Below are positions 54,258 to 63,317 of a stretch of 64,000 nucleotides of DNA, piece after piece. The translations under genes and the position numbers were made by a program. Location of the stretch: the NCBI RefSeq assembly GCF_006716695.1, contig NZ_VFPN01000004.1, forward strand, positions 124,001 to 188,000, written 5' to 3'. The notes beneath the pieces were generated by a model, which saw nothing but the letters and a program-made list of their open reading frames with translations, made no database searches and was not told where the DNA came from. This stretch comes from Klugiella xanthotipulae (GTDB lineage Bacteria; Actinomycetota; Actinomycetes; Actinomycetales; Microbacteriaceae). Every line of letters begins with the position of its first letter. The stretch's first letter is position 1.

Positions 54258-56255
54258 ATGCAAAAAACTGGCAGCCGGTTAACCCGGTTTGCGGCCCTCG
54301 GTGTCGTAGCTGCCCTGGGATCGACGGGGCTTTTTATGGGCTCCGCCGCCTACGCGGCTCCCGACTCGACGGATGCTCCCACGAGCGGGGACGCCTACAC
54401 TGCGCAGGCGAAAGAGCTCCTGCTGAACGACGGTGTACAGGCTGTGGGTAAGGACAAGAATGGCGACTTCGTTATTGTCGCCCTACCCACTACCGACCAG
54501 GACGCCGCCTCGAAGGCGGCCATTACGGACTTCTCGAACACGTATGACAACGTCAAGGTGCAGACCATTGGCGGCGAGATGGAAGCGTTTAGCGCGGATG
54601 AGGTTGTGGGTGGTGCGGGGTACTACACCAGTGGTTTTGTCTGCTCCATCGGCTTTACCGCCTGGGACCGTGCAGGTAACGATGCCGCATTGACCGCGGG
54701 CCACTGCACCGGTGACGGTAGTCGTGCTGACATCAAATTGACCGTCCCCTCTACGGAAAAGGCGGTGACCGGCACGAATAACCCGGTTGGTCTCCTTGAC
54801 GGTCTCGGCGATTTTGGTTTCTCCCAGTTTGGTGGCGTGGGTAACACGGCAGGTGGGGAGAACCGGGACAGTATTGATGTCGCCGTCATCGACGTTGACA
54901 ACACCTTCCTCACGCTCAAGCCCGAGGTTACCGACTGGACAACCGGAGCTTCGGATGACCTGGCAGCCTCGACAATTAAGATCACCTCGGTGGGCACGGC
55001 CCAGGTGGGTAAGCCCGTGAGTAAGTCGGGTCGCACCACCGGATACACCTCCGATGCGAGTGTGGATATCGTGGATGGCTGGACCCTGATCGACGATCGC
55101 TACGTCTACGGATTCGGCACCTACGGCCTCGTTGCCGACCACGGTGACTCGGGTGGAGCCGTCTTCCAGGGCAATACGGCCGTTGGTATCCTCAGCGGTG
55201 GGCACCCTGCCGCGAACGGTCAGCCCGCCTTCCTGTGGGCCTCGGACCTGAAAAATAGCCTGGCTCACACCGACGGGTACACCGTGAAGCTTGCGCTCGA
55301 CACCCCCGTCATCACCTCGGCCGCCGAGGGTGCCGATGTGGAGCGTCGCACCCCCATCAGCGGTACCGCTCAGGCGGGTACCACCGTTCTGGTGACCCCG
55401 ACGGTCGGTGCCCCGTTTGAGGTGACCACGGCCAGCAACGGCACGTGGACGTTCAACGCTCCCGCTACCCTGGGAGCCTACGGAGTCAGCGTGCAGGCCA
55501 AGAACGGTTACAACCTCTCCGATTCGAAGCTGTACTCGTTCAACCTGGTTCCCCAGGTGATGAAGGTTCCCGTGCTCACCTCGCCGGCCAATAACTCGAA
55601 GGTGGCCACCGAGGTTACCGAGGTGAAGGGCACCGGCTTCCCCGGGGCCACCGTGACCATCGCGGGTTCCGTGACCGGTACCGCCATCGTTGACGCCAGC
55701 GGCAACTGGACAATTCCGGCTTCCCTGACCCTCGGTGACGACTTCACCGTGACCGTTACCCAGGAGCTGGATGGCGACACCGGACCGGTCGGCAGCAACA
55801 CATTTGATGTTGTTCCCGAGTCCGTCGTTGTGACGAGCCCCACCGCAGGTCAGGCGTTTGACGCGGCCTCCGCACCCACCACGGTGACGGGTACCGGCCT
55901 GGTGGGTGCCGTGGTAACGGCGACCCTCGATGGCGTCGTGATGAACGATGCCCCCACCGTCGCTGCCCTGGCACGCGCCGCAACGGCCCCCTGGTCGGCC
56001 AAGGTTGATGTGGCCCTCGCCGCCGGTGAGCACACCATCTCGGTGGTTCAGGTGGTAGACGGTAAGTACACCTCGGTGCCCACCGTCATCACCTTCGTGA
56101 TGAATGCGGATGGCACCGTCACGGTGGCCGGTGGCGGCTCCGGCACGCTCGCCCAGACGGGTGCCTCGGTGGCTCCCTTCGGTGCGGCCGCAGCCCTGCT
56201 GCTGCTCGTTGGTGCGGGACTTGTTGTCCTGCGCCGCCGGGTGAGTGCCCAGTAG
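54258..56255 (+). CDS. Sortase-anchored trypsin-like serine protease with Ig-like repeats
   Basis: 665 residues from ATG 54258. Signal peptide about 1-33 (ending AYAAP), a propeptide-like segment, then an S1-type catalytic domain: His in ALTAGHCTGDG, Asp in DSIDVAVIDV, Ser in ADHGDSGGAVFQG. It resembles streptogrisin/alpha-lytic-type proteases. Three Ig-like modules of about 85 residues follow (about 350-610). The C-terminus is LAQTGAS, a hydrophobic helix and RRRVSAQ, a class E-type sorting signal. It is therefore a wall-displayed protease. It is inserted between two parts of the hut cluster. Confidence 0.88.
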   Translation: MQKTGSRLTRFAALGVVAALGSTGLFMGSAAYAAPDSTDAPTSGDAYTAQAKELLLNDGVQAVGKDKNGDFVIVALPTTDQDAASKAAITDFSNTYDNVKVQTIGGEMEAFSADEVVGGAGYYTSGFVCSIGFTAWDRAGNDAALTAGHCTGDGSRADIKLTVPSTEKAVTGTNNPVGLLDGLGDFGFSQFGGVGNTAGGENRDSIDVAVIDVDNTFLTLKPEVTDWTTGASDDLAASTIKITSVGTAQVGKPVSKSGRTTGYTSDASVDIVDGWTLIDDRYVYGFGTYGLVADHGDSGGAVFQGNTAVGILSGGHPAANGQPAFLWASDLKNSLAHTDGYTVKLALDTPVITSAAEGADVERRTPISGTAQAGTTVLVTPTVGAPFEVTTASNGTWTFNAPATLGAYGVSVQAKNGYNLSDSKLYSFNLVPQVMKVPVLTSPANNSKVATEVTEVKGTGFPGATVTIAGSVTGTAIVDASGNWTIPASLTLGDDFTVTVTQELDGDTGPVGSNTFDVVPESVVVTSPTAGQAFDAASAPTTVTGTGLVGAVVTATLDGVVMNDAPTVAALARAATAPWSAKVDVALAAGEHTISVVQVVDGKYTSVPTVITFVMNADGTVTVAGGGSGTLAQTGASVAPFGAAAALLLLVGAGLVVLRRRVSAQ

Positions 56256-56272
56256 TTCACCCCCGTTGTACC

Positions 56273-56304
56273 GGAGGGGCCCGTCAGTGATGGCGGGCCC
56301 CTCC
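56273..56304 (+). terminator. Terminator after the surface protease
   Basis: GGAGGGGCCCG (56273-56283) pairs perfectly with CGGGCCCCTCC (56294-56304) around a 10-base loop, 18 bases after the stop. From 56305 to about 56510 no gene is recognised. Confidence 0.8.
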
Positions 56305-56511
56305 GCTCGTTTGTCTGTGATCAGGGGTCGGCAAGCTTATTTGTGGGTGGGGGTAGCGTTTCGGTGGGGGTGGTGCGGGGTCCGCGGGCGCGATGGAGAG
56401 TCTTCATGTCTGCCTTCGAAACCGAAACCCCACACGGATGCCGTTCTCTCTGAACTTTGCTCGTAACGCGTTAGCGACTTGAGGGATTGGTGACCCGCGG
56501 GTGGTGGCGCG

Positions 56512-56676
56512 CAGCCCGAGCAGATCGCAGCGTGGCTTCACGGACACGGGGATATCGAGAACCGGCTCCACTGGGTTGGGGACGTCATCTTTCACGAGGA
56601 CCGACACTAACTCTGCACGGGTAACAGACCCCATACCATGGCGAAACTCCGTAACGCCGCGATCAGTATCCTGTGC
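56512..56676 (+). pseudogene. ISAs1-family transposase C-terminal remnant
   Basis: One frame reads WLHGHGDIENRLHWVGDVIF, HEDRH, a TAA stop, then LCTGNRPHTMAKLRNAAISI-LC. This is the conserved end of ISAs1-type transposases (H-W-x-IENxLHWxxDVxFxED, GNxPxxMAxLRNxAI). The in-frame stop and the missing N-terminal half show it is dead. Confidence 0.7.
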
Positions 56677-56714
56677 CCCAGGGCACTCGATCGATCGCTT
56701 CGACCCTACGACAT

Positions 56715-56899
56715 TACATCCAGACGGACTCATCAGAGAGTATCTCCCGAAAGGCACCGAGATCACGACGCACCAACCCTACTTGGACGCGATCGCTGAC
56801 GAGTTGAATAACCGACCCCGACAAACGCTCGGGTTCTACACGCCCACTGAAGTCTTCCCACAGCTACTCACCAAACCAGTTGCTGCTACCACGAATTGA
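56715..56899 (+). pseudogene. IS30-family transposase C-terminal remnant
   Basis: The frame gives PDGLIREYLPKGTEITTHQP, then YLDAIADELNNRPRQTLGFY and TPTEVFPQLL, the typical end of IS30 transposases. Only about 60 residues remain, with no start and no terminal repeats recognised. It abuts the ISAs1 fragment, so one element probably inserted into, or recombined with, the other. Confidence 0.72.
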
Positions 56900-56977
56900 C
56901 ACCACCTATCGTCGGGGGAATCAAATGACATGGTTTAAAACATAGCACCAGGCACTATTAGCAGAAAATCAACCACG

Positions 56978-58435
56978 CTACTCTGTGGAGTTCAACGCCA
57001 TTTCGTCGCCGCGAGCGACCCCCCGATCCACCACCGGAATTGGCGCGGTCTCGTCGATCAGTGCCGGTTTCATCCGCCCCGTCGTCCGCACGAGCGTGGC
57101 ATAGGCCACCACGAGTACGGCCAGCCACACGAGCCCCACGATGAGTGCGGTCCGGGTGTTCTCAAACCAGCCGAGCACGCCGATCACGAAGATGATGAAC
57201 CCGATTGTGGCGTAGGAGGCTATCGGCCACAGCGGCACCGGGAACTCCGAGGGCAGGAGGCTCTCGCGGGCAATTTCCCGCTTCATCCGCACGTGCGAGA
57301 ACAGGATCATCAGCCAGACCCACACCGTGGCAAACGTGGCGATGGACGCAATGAGCAGGAAGGCATTCTCGGGGATCACCGCGTTGAGGTACGCGCCAAC
57401 GAGCAGGGCCGCACCCATCACGACGACGGTCATCCAGGGCACACCGCTCGCGGTCACCCGGGTGAAGACGCGGGGGGCCTGACCCTGCTGGGCCATCCCG
57501 AAGAGCATCCGACCGGCACCAAAAATATCGCTGTTAATGGCCGAGAGGGCCGCCGTAATCACCACAACGTTGAGAATGGCGGGGGCTGCCGGGATGCCCA
57601 GGGTGGAGAAGATCGCCACAAACGGGCTGCTCTCCCCGTCGAGAGTGTTCCACGGCACGAGCGACATAATCACGCCGAGTGTGAGCACGTAGAAGAGGAG
57701 GATGCGCACGGGAACGGTGTTGATGGCCCGGGGGATCATCCGCTTCGGGTCTTCCGCCTCGCCCGCCGTGATGCCGATGATTTCGATGCCACCGAACGCA
57801 AACATCACGATGGAGAAGCAGGCCACAAAGCCCTCGAAGCCGTTCGGGAAGAAGCCGCCGTGCGAGAACAGGTTGGCCACGCCCGACGCGTTCTCCGACT
57901 GGGTATTGAAACCGAAGACGATGATGGCGATGCCGCCCACGATCATGCCGATGATGGCCGTCACCTTGACCAGTGTGAACCAGAACTCCAGCTCGCCAAA
58001 CACCTTCACGCTCAGCAGGTTGAGCGCGCCGATGATGAAGACGACGGCCACGATCCAGATCCAGCGCTCCACATCCGGAAACCAGAATCCCATGTAGATG
58101 CCAAACGCGGTCACATCGGCGAGTGCCACGATAATCATCTCGAAGGTATAGGTCCAGCCGGTGATGAAGCCCGCGAGCGGCCCGAGGTATCGGGCGGCGT
58201 ACTGGCCGAATGACCCGGCGATGGGGTGCCGCACCGCCATCTCGCCGAGGGCGCGCATCACCATAAACACGGCTGCGCCGCCGATCATGTAGGCGAGCAG
58301 CACGGCCGGTCCGCCGGTCTGAATGGCCGCGGCTGACCCGTAAAACAGGCCCGTGCCGATGGCGGAGCCGAGGGCCATGAAGCGGATGTGGCGGGCACCA
58401 AGGCCTCGCTGGAGGATGCCGGGGGTAGGCGTCAT
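56978..58435 (-). CDS. Amino acid permease, probable histidine transporter (HutT-like)
   Basis: 485 residues, 12 hydrophobic helices. AAT-family features: [26 protein letters not shown] at the N-terminus, [40 protein letters not shown]. It follows hutG by 72 bases on the same strand, so it should be part of the hutG operon and import histidine. Relatives carry proline, GABA or other amino acids, so specificity is inferred from context. GAAGGA lies 10 bases before the ATG. Confidence 0.85.
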   Translation of the reverse strand: MTPTPGILQRGLGARHIRFMALGSAIGTGLFYGSAAAIQTGGPAVLLAYMIGGAAVFMVMRALGEMAVRHPIAGSFGQYAARYLGPLAGFITGWTYTFEMIIVALADVTAFGIYMGFWFPDVERWIWIVAVVFIIGALNLLSVKVFGELEFWFTLVKVTAIIGMIVGGIAIIVFGFNTQSENASGVANLFSHGGFFPNGFEGFVACFSIVMFAFGGIEIIGITAGEAEDPKRMIPRAINTVPVRILLFYVLTLGVIMSLVPWNTLDGESSPFVAIFSTLGIPAAPAILNVVVITAALSAINSDIFGAGRMLFGMAQQGQAPRVFTRVTASGVPWMTVVVMGAALLVGAYLNAVIPENAFLLIASIATFATVWVWLMILFSHVRMKREIARESLLPSEFPVPLWPIASYATIGFIIFVIGVLGWFENTRTALIVGLVWLAVLVVAYATLVRTTGRMKPALIDETAPIPVVDRGVARGDEMALNSTE

Positions 58436-58507
58436 TGCGTACGTGTCCTTCGATCTGAGGGGCGGGGGTAGGGTGTGCGCCCTACAAGCGTAGGGGAAGC
58501 TGGGGTG

Positions 58508-59434
58508 CTAGCGCTCGGCCAGCCCCGCCAGGGTTTCGAGCACGAGGAGTGCCGCCAGCCGCACGGTGCGACCGTCGGGGGTGTCTGTGGTGGCGTCGAT
58601 CTCGGTGAGGTCGATGGAGGCCACCCGGGTATCTCGGGCGACGAGGCGCGCGGCAGTGCGCAGTTCGTGCGCGGCGAGACCGCCGGGGAGTGACGCGGGG
58701 CAGGCGGGGGCCACGGAGCGGTCGCACACATCCACGTCAATGTCTACGTGTATGGGGCCGCCGCCGCTCCCCGCGACGTCACACGCCTCGGTGATGATCT
58801 CGCTGAGGGGACGGGTGTGTAGGTCGTTGCGGGGGATGACGGTGATGCCCAGATCGGCGGCCCGCCGCGTGTAGGCGACTGAGTTCGCGAAATCGGCGAT
58901 ACCGATCTGAACGATACGACGACCATCGAGTCCGGCTTCGACCAGGCGGCGCACGGGGGAGCCGTTGCTCACGCCGTCGCGCAGGTCGTGGTGGGCATCG
59001 AATGTGATCAGACCGGCCGTTGCGATATCTGCTCCCCAGGTGCCGAGGACCGCGGGCACGGTGGCCGCGTTGTCGCCGCCGAGGGCGAGGACGAGCCGGG
59101 CCCGGGCGGCGAGCGCGGCGACGGCATCCACGGCCCCGGTCTCGCCGACGGGGGCGTCGGGCTCGGCCACATTTCCGGCGTCCACAATCGTGAGGAGGTT
59201 GTCGAGGGCCAGGGTTCTCCCGTCGCGCAACCGGGTGGTGCTGCCGTAGCGGCGCAGCGCCGCGCGGATGGCGTTGGGTGTGGTGTGCGCCTGGGTGGGG
59301 GAGAGGGAGGTGCGCCAGGTGGGCAGGCCGATGAGGCCGAGGTCGGCGTTGGCCCCGGTGGGGAGGGTGCCGGGCGCGGGCCAGGACCCGGTGCGCGGCC
59401 AGAGCGGGTCGTGCGACAGCTGTGCGGGTGTCAT
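58508..59434 (-). CDS. hutG: Formimidoylglutamase HutG (arginase family)
   Basis: 308 residues. Ureohydrolase metal-binding motifs: LALGGDNAA, ITFDAHHDLRDG, HVDIDVDVCDRS and the C-terminal SIDLTEIDATTD. It hydrolyses formiminoglutamate to glutamate and formamide, the one-step ending of the pathway. It is divergent from hutH across 195 bases that carry two operator-like palindromes. Confidence 0.9.
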   Translation of the reverse strand: MTPAQLSHDPLWPRTGSWPAPGTLPTGANADLGLIGLPTWRTSLSPTQAHTTPNAIRAALRRYGSTTRLRDGRTLALDNLLTIVDAGNVAEPDAPVGETGAVDAVAALAARARLVLALGGDNAATVPAVLGTWGADIATAGLITFDAHHDLRDGVSNGSPVRRLVEAGLDGRRIVQIGIADFANSVAYTRRAADLGITVIPRNDLHTRPLSEIITEACDVAGSGGGPIHVDIDVDVCDRSVAPACPASLPGGLAAHELRTAARLVARDTRVASIDLTEIDATTDTPDGRTVRLAALLVLETLAGLAER

Positions 59435-59488
59435 GTTGTGACGCTAGCAAGTGGGGGTGGTGGCGGGGAGTCGGGGCGACAGCATCCG

Positions 59489-59506
59489 TGTCTCGTCGGC
59501 CAGACA
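59489..59506. promoter_or_regulatory. Candidate HutR operator, hutG side
   Basis: TGTCT-cgtcggcc-AGACA, extended by C/G on each side (CGTGTCT...AGACACG). It lies 55 bases before the hutG start. Confidence 0.72.
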
Positions 59507-59557
59507 CGCGGGAGGCGGTGCATCGAGTCGTGGGTGCCAGCCGCGGACATTCTGCCG

Positions 59558-59575
59558 TGTCTGGAATGCCAGACA
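59558..59575. promoter_or_regulatory. Candidate HutR operator, hutH side
   Basis: TGTCTGGAATGCCAGACA, the most symmetrical copy (arms GTGTCTGG/CCAGACAC). Its core TCTGGAATGCCAGA fits the form TCTG-N2-AT-N-CCAGA that I recall for the IclR-type HutR of corynebacteria. It lies 55 bases before hutH, the mirror image of the other site. Confidence 0.78.
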
Positions 59576-59629
59576 CCAGGGGCACCTTCTGACCGCGCCA
59601 GCTCCACTCGATGGAGTCCAATCGTAGAT

Positions 59630-61192
59630 ATGACAGATCACCCCACCATCGTTCTTGGTTCGCCCGGGCTGAGCCCGGACGACGTCGTCGCTGTGGCCCG
59701 CCGGGACGCCCCCGTGACCATCGGTGAGGACGCCGCCGAGCGCATCACCGCCAGCCGTAGCGTGATCGAGGCGCTCGCCGGGGATAGCCGCCCACACTAC
59801 GGGGTATCCACCGGCTTCGGGGCGCTCGCCCGGGTGCATATTCCCCGCGACCAGCGTGCCCAGCTGCAACGCAGTCTTGTGCGCTCGCACGCCGCGGGCA
59901 CGGGGGAGGAGGTCGAGCGCGAAGTCGTCCGCGCCCTGATGCTGCTGCGCCTCAACACCCTCGCTACCGGGCGCACCGGGGTGCGTCTCACGACGGCGCA
60001 GACCTACGCCGATATCCTCAACGCCGGGCTCACCCCCGTGGTGCACGAGTACGGGTCGCTCGGCTGCTCGGGCGACCTCTCGCCCCTCGCCCACTGTGCG
60101 CTCGCCGCGATGGGTGAGGGCCAGCTGCGCGACCGCACCGGCACCCTCCGCGACAGCGGCGAGGCGCTCGCCGAGGCGGGCATCACCCCCGTGGTGCTGG
60201 CCGAGAAGGAGGGGCTGGCCCTGATTAACGGAACCGACGGGATGCTCGGGATGCTCCTCCTCGCCCTCCACGACCTCCGGGATCTGCTGCGTGTTGCGGA
60301 TGTCGCCGCGGCGGCGAGTGTGGAGGCCCTGCTGGGCACCGACACGGTTTTTGCGGCCGATCTACAGGCGCTGCGGCCGCACCCGGGGCAGGCCAGTGCG
60401 GCGTCAAACATTCGCCGGGTGCTGGCCAGCTCGGGTCTGATTACCCGCGCGGTGGACGGTGAATTTACCCGGGTCCAGGACTCCTACTCGCTGCGCTGCT
60501 CCCCACAGGTGCACGGCGCGGCCCGCGACACGCTGGCGCACGCCGCCGCGGTGGCCCGCATCGAACTGGGCTCGGCGGTGGATAACCCGGTGGTGACGCT
60601 CGATGGCCGGGTGGAGTCTAACGGCAACTTTCACGGTGCCCCGGTGGGCTACGTACTCGATTTTCTGGCGATTGCCGCCGCCGATGTGGCGAGCATCTCC
60701 GAGCGGCGCACCGATCGCTTCCTTGATGTGTCGCGTAATCACGGGCTGCCGCCGTTCCTCGCCGCCGACCCCGGCCTCGATTCGGGTCTCATGATTGCCC
60801 AGTACACCGCAGCCGGGGTCGTCTCGGAGCTCAAGCGTCTGGCCGTGCCCGCGTCGGTGGACTCGATCCCCTCCTCTGCGATGCAGGAAGATCACGTCTC
60901 GATGGGGTGGAGTGCAGCCCGTAAACTGCGCCGCTCGGTTGATGGGCTCGCCCGCGTGCTCGCCATTGAGCTGCTCGCCTCGACCCGCGCGCTCGATTTC
61001 CGCGAGCGGGATACCGCGGTTGCGGGCACCCCGGCACCGGCCACCGCCGCGGTGCACGCCCTCTTCCGCACCGAGATTAACGCGCCGGCCACCGACGAGT
61101 TCCTGTCACCGACCATCACGAGCGCCACCGCGTTCGTGCAGGGTGGTGGTGTGCTGCGGGCCGTCGAGAACGTCATCGGTACCCTCGACTAG
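59630..61192 (+). CDS. hutH: Histidine ammonia-lyase HutH
   Basis: 520 residues. HAL/PAL motifs: HYGVSTGFGALARVHIP, LVRSHAAGTGEEV, GSLGCSGDLSPLAHCALAAM with the MIO-forming triad, LALINGTDGMLGML, RVQDSYSLRCSPQVHGAARD and QEDHVSMGWSAARKL. It releases ammonia from histidine to give urocanate. The MIO triad reads Cys-Ser-Gly instead of the textbook Ala-Ser-Gly. The ATG at 59630 gives the family N-terminus; longer in-frame sequence upstream is antisense to hutG. Confidence 0.95.
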   Translation: MTDHPTIVLGSPGLSPDDVVAVARRDAPVTIGEDAAERITASRSVIEALAGDSRPHYGVSTGFGALARVHIPRDQRAQLQRSLVRSHAAGTGEEVEREVVRALMLLRLNTLATGRTGVRLTTAQTYADILNAGLTPVVHEYGSLGCSGDLSPLAHCALAAMGEGQLRDRTGTLRDSGEALAEAGITPVVLAEKEGLALINGTDGMLGMLLLALHDLRDLLRVADVAAAASVEALLGTDTVFAADLQALRPHPGQASAASNIRRVLASSGLITRAVDGEFTRVQDSYSLRCSPQVHGAARDTLAHAAAVARIELGSAVDNPVVTLDGRVESNGNFHGAPVGYVLDFLAIAAADVASISERRTDRFLDVSRNHGLPPFLAADPGLDSGLMIAQYTAAGVVSELKRLAVPASVDSIPSSAMQEDHVSMGWSAARKLRRSVDGLARVLAIELLASTRALDFRERDTAVAGTPAPATAAVHALFRTEINAPATDEFLSPTITSATAFVQGGGVLRAVENVIGTLD

Positions 61193-61243
61193 GCTGTGCC
61201 CTGTGAGTGAGGCGAGGATGCGCGTGCGGGGCGGCGACCGGGA

Positions 61244-62026
61244 ATGAGCGAGTCCTCGCACGTCCCCGCCGCCGACAACACGCTGCGCATCCTGCGTCTG
61301 CTCGCCACGTCTCGGGGCCCGCTGCCGGCCTCCATGATTGCGACCCGGCTCGAACTGCCCCGCTCCTCCGTCTACCACCTGCTGAGTGTGTTGGAGCGTA
61401 ACGGCTTTGTGATGCACCTGCCCGAGGAGAAACGCTACGGACTGGGTATCGCCGCGGTTGAGCTGAGTTCGGCGTATGCCCGCCAGGAGCCGCTGTCTCG
61501 CCTGGGTCGGCCGGTGCTCGCCGGGCTCGTGGACCGGCTGGGGCTGAGCGCGCACCTCGCGGTGCTGCACGGCCGCGATGTGCTCTACATCGTGGAGGAG
61601 CGCGCCCGCAACGCGCCCTCACTGGTGACGGATGTTGATGTGCGGCTCCCCAGCCACCTCACCGCGAGCGGCCGCGCTATTCTCGCCGCGCTGCCACGGG
61701 CCCAGGTGCGGGCGCTATTTCCCACCGCTGCCGCGTTTGTGCAGCGGCATAACGAATCCGACGGGGTGAACCGCTACTCGCGGTTGCGCGCCGTGCTGGA
61801 CGGGGTGACCACCCGCGGCTACGCGGTGGAGGAGGGGGAGGTGACGAGCGGGCTGTCCTCCGTTGCGGTCGCCGTGGCCGACCACCGGGACTGGCCGGTG
61901 GCGGGGCTGGCCGTGACGTTTCGACCGGAAGACCTTCCGCTGGCGGGGCTACCCGCGGTGGTGGACGCGGTGCGGGGGACGGCGGCGGAGCTCTCTCGGC
62001 GCATCTACGGGCGTGCGGTGCGGTGA
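61244..62026 (+). CDS. IclR-family regulator of the hut genes (HutR-like)
   Basis: 260 residues. The winged HTH is at about 10-70 (NTLRILRLLATSRGPLPASM, ELPRSSVYHLLSVLERNGFV). The IclR effector domain follows (LGLSAHLAVLHGRDVLYIVE, LPSHLTASGRAILAALPRAQ, EEGEVTSGLSSVAVAVADH). It lies 51 bases after hutH. In corynebacteria an IclR protein activates hut genes from a closely similar palindrome. The effector (histidine or urocanate) is not readable. Confidence 0.88.
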   Translation: MSESSHVPAADNTLRILRLLATSRGPLPASMIATRLELPRSSVYHLLSVLERNGFVMHLPEEKRYGLGIAAVELSSAYARQEPLSRLGRPVLAGLVDRLGLSAHLAVLHGRDVLYIVEERARNAPSLVTDVDVRLPSHLTASGRAILAALPRAQVRALFPTAAAFVQRHNESDGVNRYSRLRAVLDGVTTRGYAVEEGEVTSGLSSVAVAVADHRDWPVAGLAVTFRPEDLPLAGLPAVVDAVRGTAAELSRRIYGRAVR

Positions 62027-62143
62027 GCCCGGCGCGGGATGGCTCGAGGTGTGGGGTGAGACCGAGGGGAATTCCCGCCGCTTCGCATCGAAGGGGTTTC
62101 CGGGTTCTCCATAGCCCCGGATGGGAGGCGTACACTCGCGGGT

Positions 62144-62626
62144 ATGAGCCTTCGCAATATCCGTTTCGAGACCATCGGCGGCACCCCCACCTCACTCGCC
62201 GACTACGCCGGTCAGGCCGTGCTCGTGGTCAACGTGGCCTCCAAATGCGGCCTCACGCCACAGTACGAGACCCTGGAGGAGTTGCAGCGCACGTACGGCG
62301 AGCGCGGCTTCACGGTGCTCGGTTTCCCCTGCAATCAGTTTGCGTTTCAGGAGCCGGGGAGTGCCGAGACGATTCAGGAGTTCTGCTCCCTCACCTACGG
62401 GGTGACCTTTCCGCTGATGGAGAAGGTGAAGGTGAACGGTCGGCACGCGCATCCGCTCTTTGCCCAGCTGACGCAGACCCCGGATGCCAACGGCAAGGCG
62501 GGCAAGGTCAAGTGGAACTTTGAGAAGTTCTTGATTTCGCCCGTCGGTGCGGTGCACCGCTTTCGTCCGACGACGCTGCCCAACTCGCCCGAGGTGATCG
62601 CCGCGATTGAGGCGGCCCTCCCGTGA
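62144..62626 (+). CDS. Glutathione/thioredoxin peroxidase (GPx family)
   Basis: 160 residues. The peroxidatic Cys is in NVASKCGLTPQY (about 36), the second Cys in GFPCNQFAFQEPG, and the catalytic Trp in VKWNFEKFLISP. Length and Cys (not Sec) are those of bacterial GPx, which usually use thioredoxin; this suits an actinobacterium that lacks glutathione. It reduces hydroperoxides in the cytosol. Confidence 0.93.
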   Translation: MSLRNIRFETIGGTPTSLADYAGQAVLVVNVASKCGLTPQYETLEELQRTYGERGFTVLGFPCNQFAFQEPGSAETIQEFCSLTYGVTFPLMEKVKVNGRHAHPLFAQLTQTPDANGKAGKVKWNFEKFLISPVGAVHRFRPTTLPNSPEVIAAIEAALP

Positions 62627-62648
62627 CGGCGTAGCGGCGCATCCGGAT

Positions 62649-62665
62649 GCCGGGTGCACCCCGGC
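62649..62665. terminator. Weak hairpin after the peroxidase gene
   Basis: GCCGGG (62649-62654) and CCCGGC (62660-62665) form a short stem preceded by the palindrome GCATCCGGATGC. There is no U-tract. Confidence 0.35.
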
Positions 62666-62768
62666 ACATCAACATACATTGCCCCTCCCCGTTCCGCTCG
62701 GAGACCGGTAGTCTCGTGGGTACGAGCGGCATTGCGCACGCGGCGCGGCTCAGCTACAAGGAGCCAGC

Positions 62769-63317
62769 ATGTTTCTCGGACTACGCACCGTTGTTTATCC
62801 CGCACCCGATCTGGCAGTTTCCCGAGCCTTCTTTGAGGGGGTGTTGGGGGTCAAGCCCTACTTTGACGAGCCGTTCTACGTGGGATTTGACGTGCACGGC
62901 TACGAGTTGGGGCTGATGCCCGGTGCGGACGGTGCGCGCGGCGTGGCGACCTACTGGAGTGTTGCCTCGGGTAGGCGCGCGATGTCGGAGTTGCAGGCGC
63001 GCGGGGCCGAGGTGGTTGACCCGCTCGCGGATGTGGGCGGCGGCATCCTCACCGGTACGGTGCGACTCCCGGGGAATGTGGGTATTGTGGGCGTGATCGA
63101 GAACCCGTACTCTCCGGTGGCCGCCGAGCACTCCGGTACCCCGGCCCACGCGCCGCGCACGGCCCCCACCGAGGTGGTTTCGCTGGAACCGCCGCCCGCC
63201 CCGGCGCCCACGATCTTCGATATTCCGAGGTTCGCCCCCGCCCCGCGCGAGGTAGATACCGTCGTGGATGCCTCGCTGCGAGGTGCCGCCCGGCACGAGG
63301 TGGGGCGGCGACCGTGA
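62769..63317 (+). CDS. VOC-family protein with Pro-rich C-terminal extension
   Basis: 182 residues. One VOC module (about 1-118): LRTVVYPAPDLAVSRAFFEG, VGFDVHGYELGLMPG, GGILTGTVRLPGNVGIVGVI. A disordered Pro/Ala-rich tail follows (about 125-182). Metal ligands are not all obvious, so it may be a binding protein rather than an enzyme. Its stop overlaps the next GTG (GTGA). Confidence 0.75.
   Translation: MFLGLRTVVYPAPDLAVSRAFFEGVLGVKPYFDEPFYVGFDVHGYELGLMPGADGARGVATYWSVASGRRAMSELQARGAEVVDPLADVGGGILTGTVRLPGNVGIVGVIENPYSPVAAEHSGTPAHAPRTAPTEVVSLEPPPAPAPTIFDIPRFAPAPREVDTVVDASLRGAARHEVGRRP

Noticed and set aside
54483-56033. 516-codon minus-strand frame opposite the serine protease
   Set aside because: Low-complexity Gly/His/Arg sequence; the plus-strand protease has a full catalytic triad and a sorting signal.
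56404-56766. Minus-strand 120-codon frame across the IS remnants
   Set aside because: The plus strand in the same stretch reads as ISAs1 and IS30 transposase ends, so the minus frame is a shadow.
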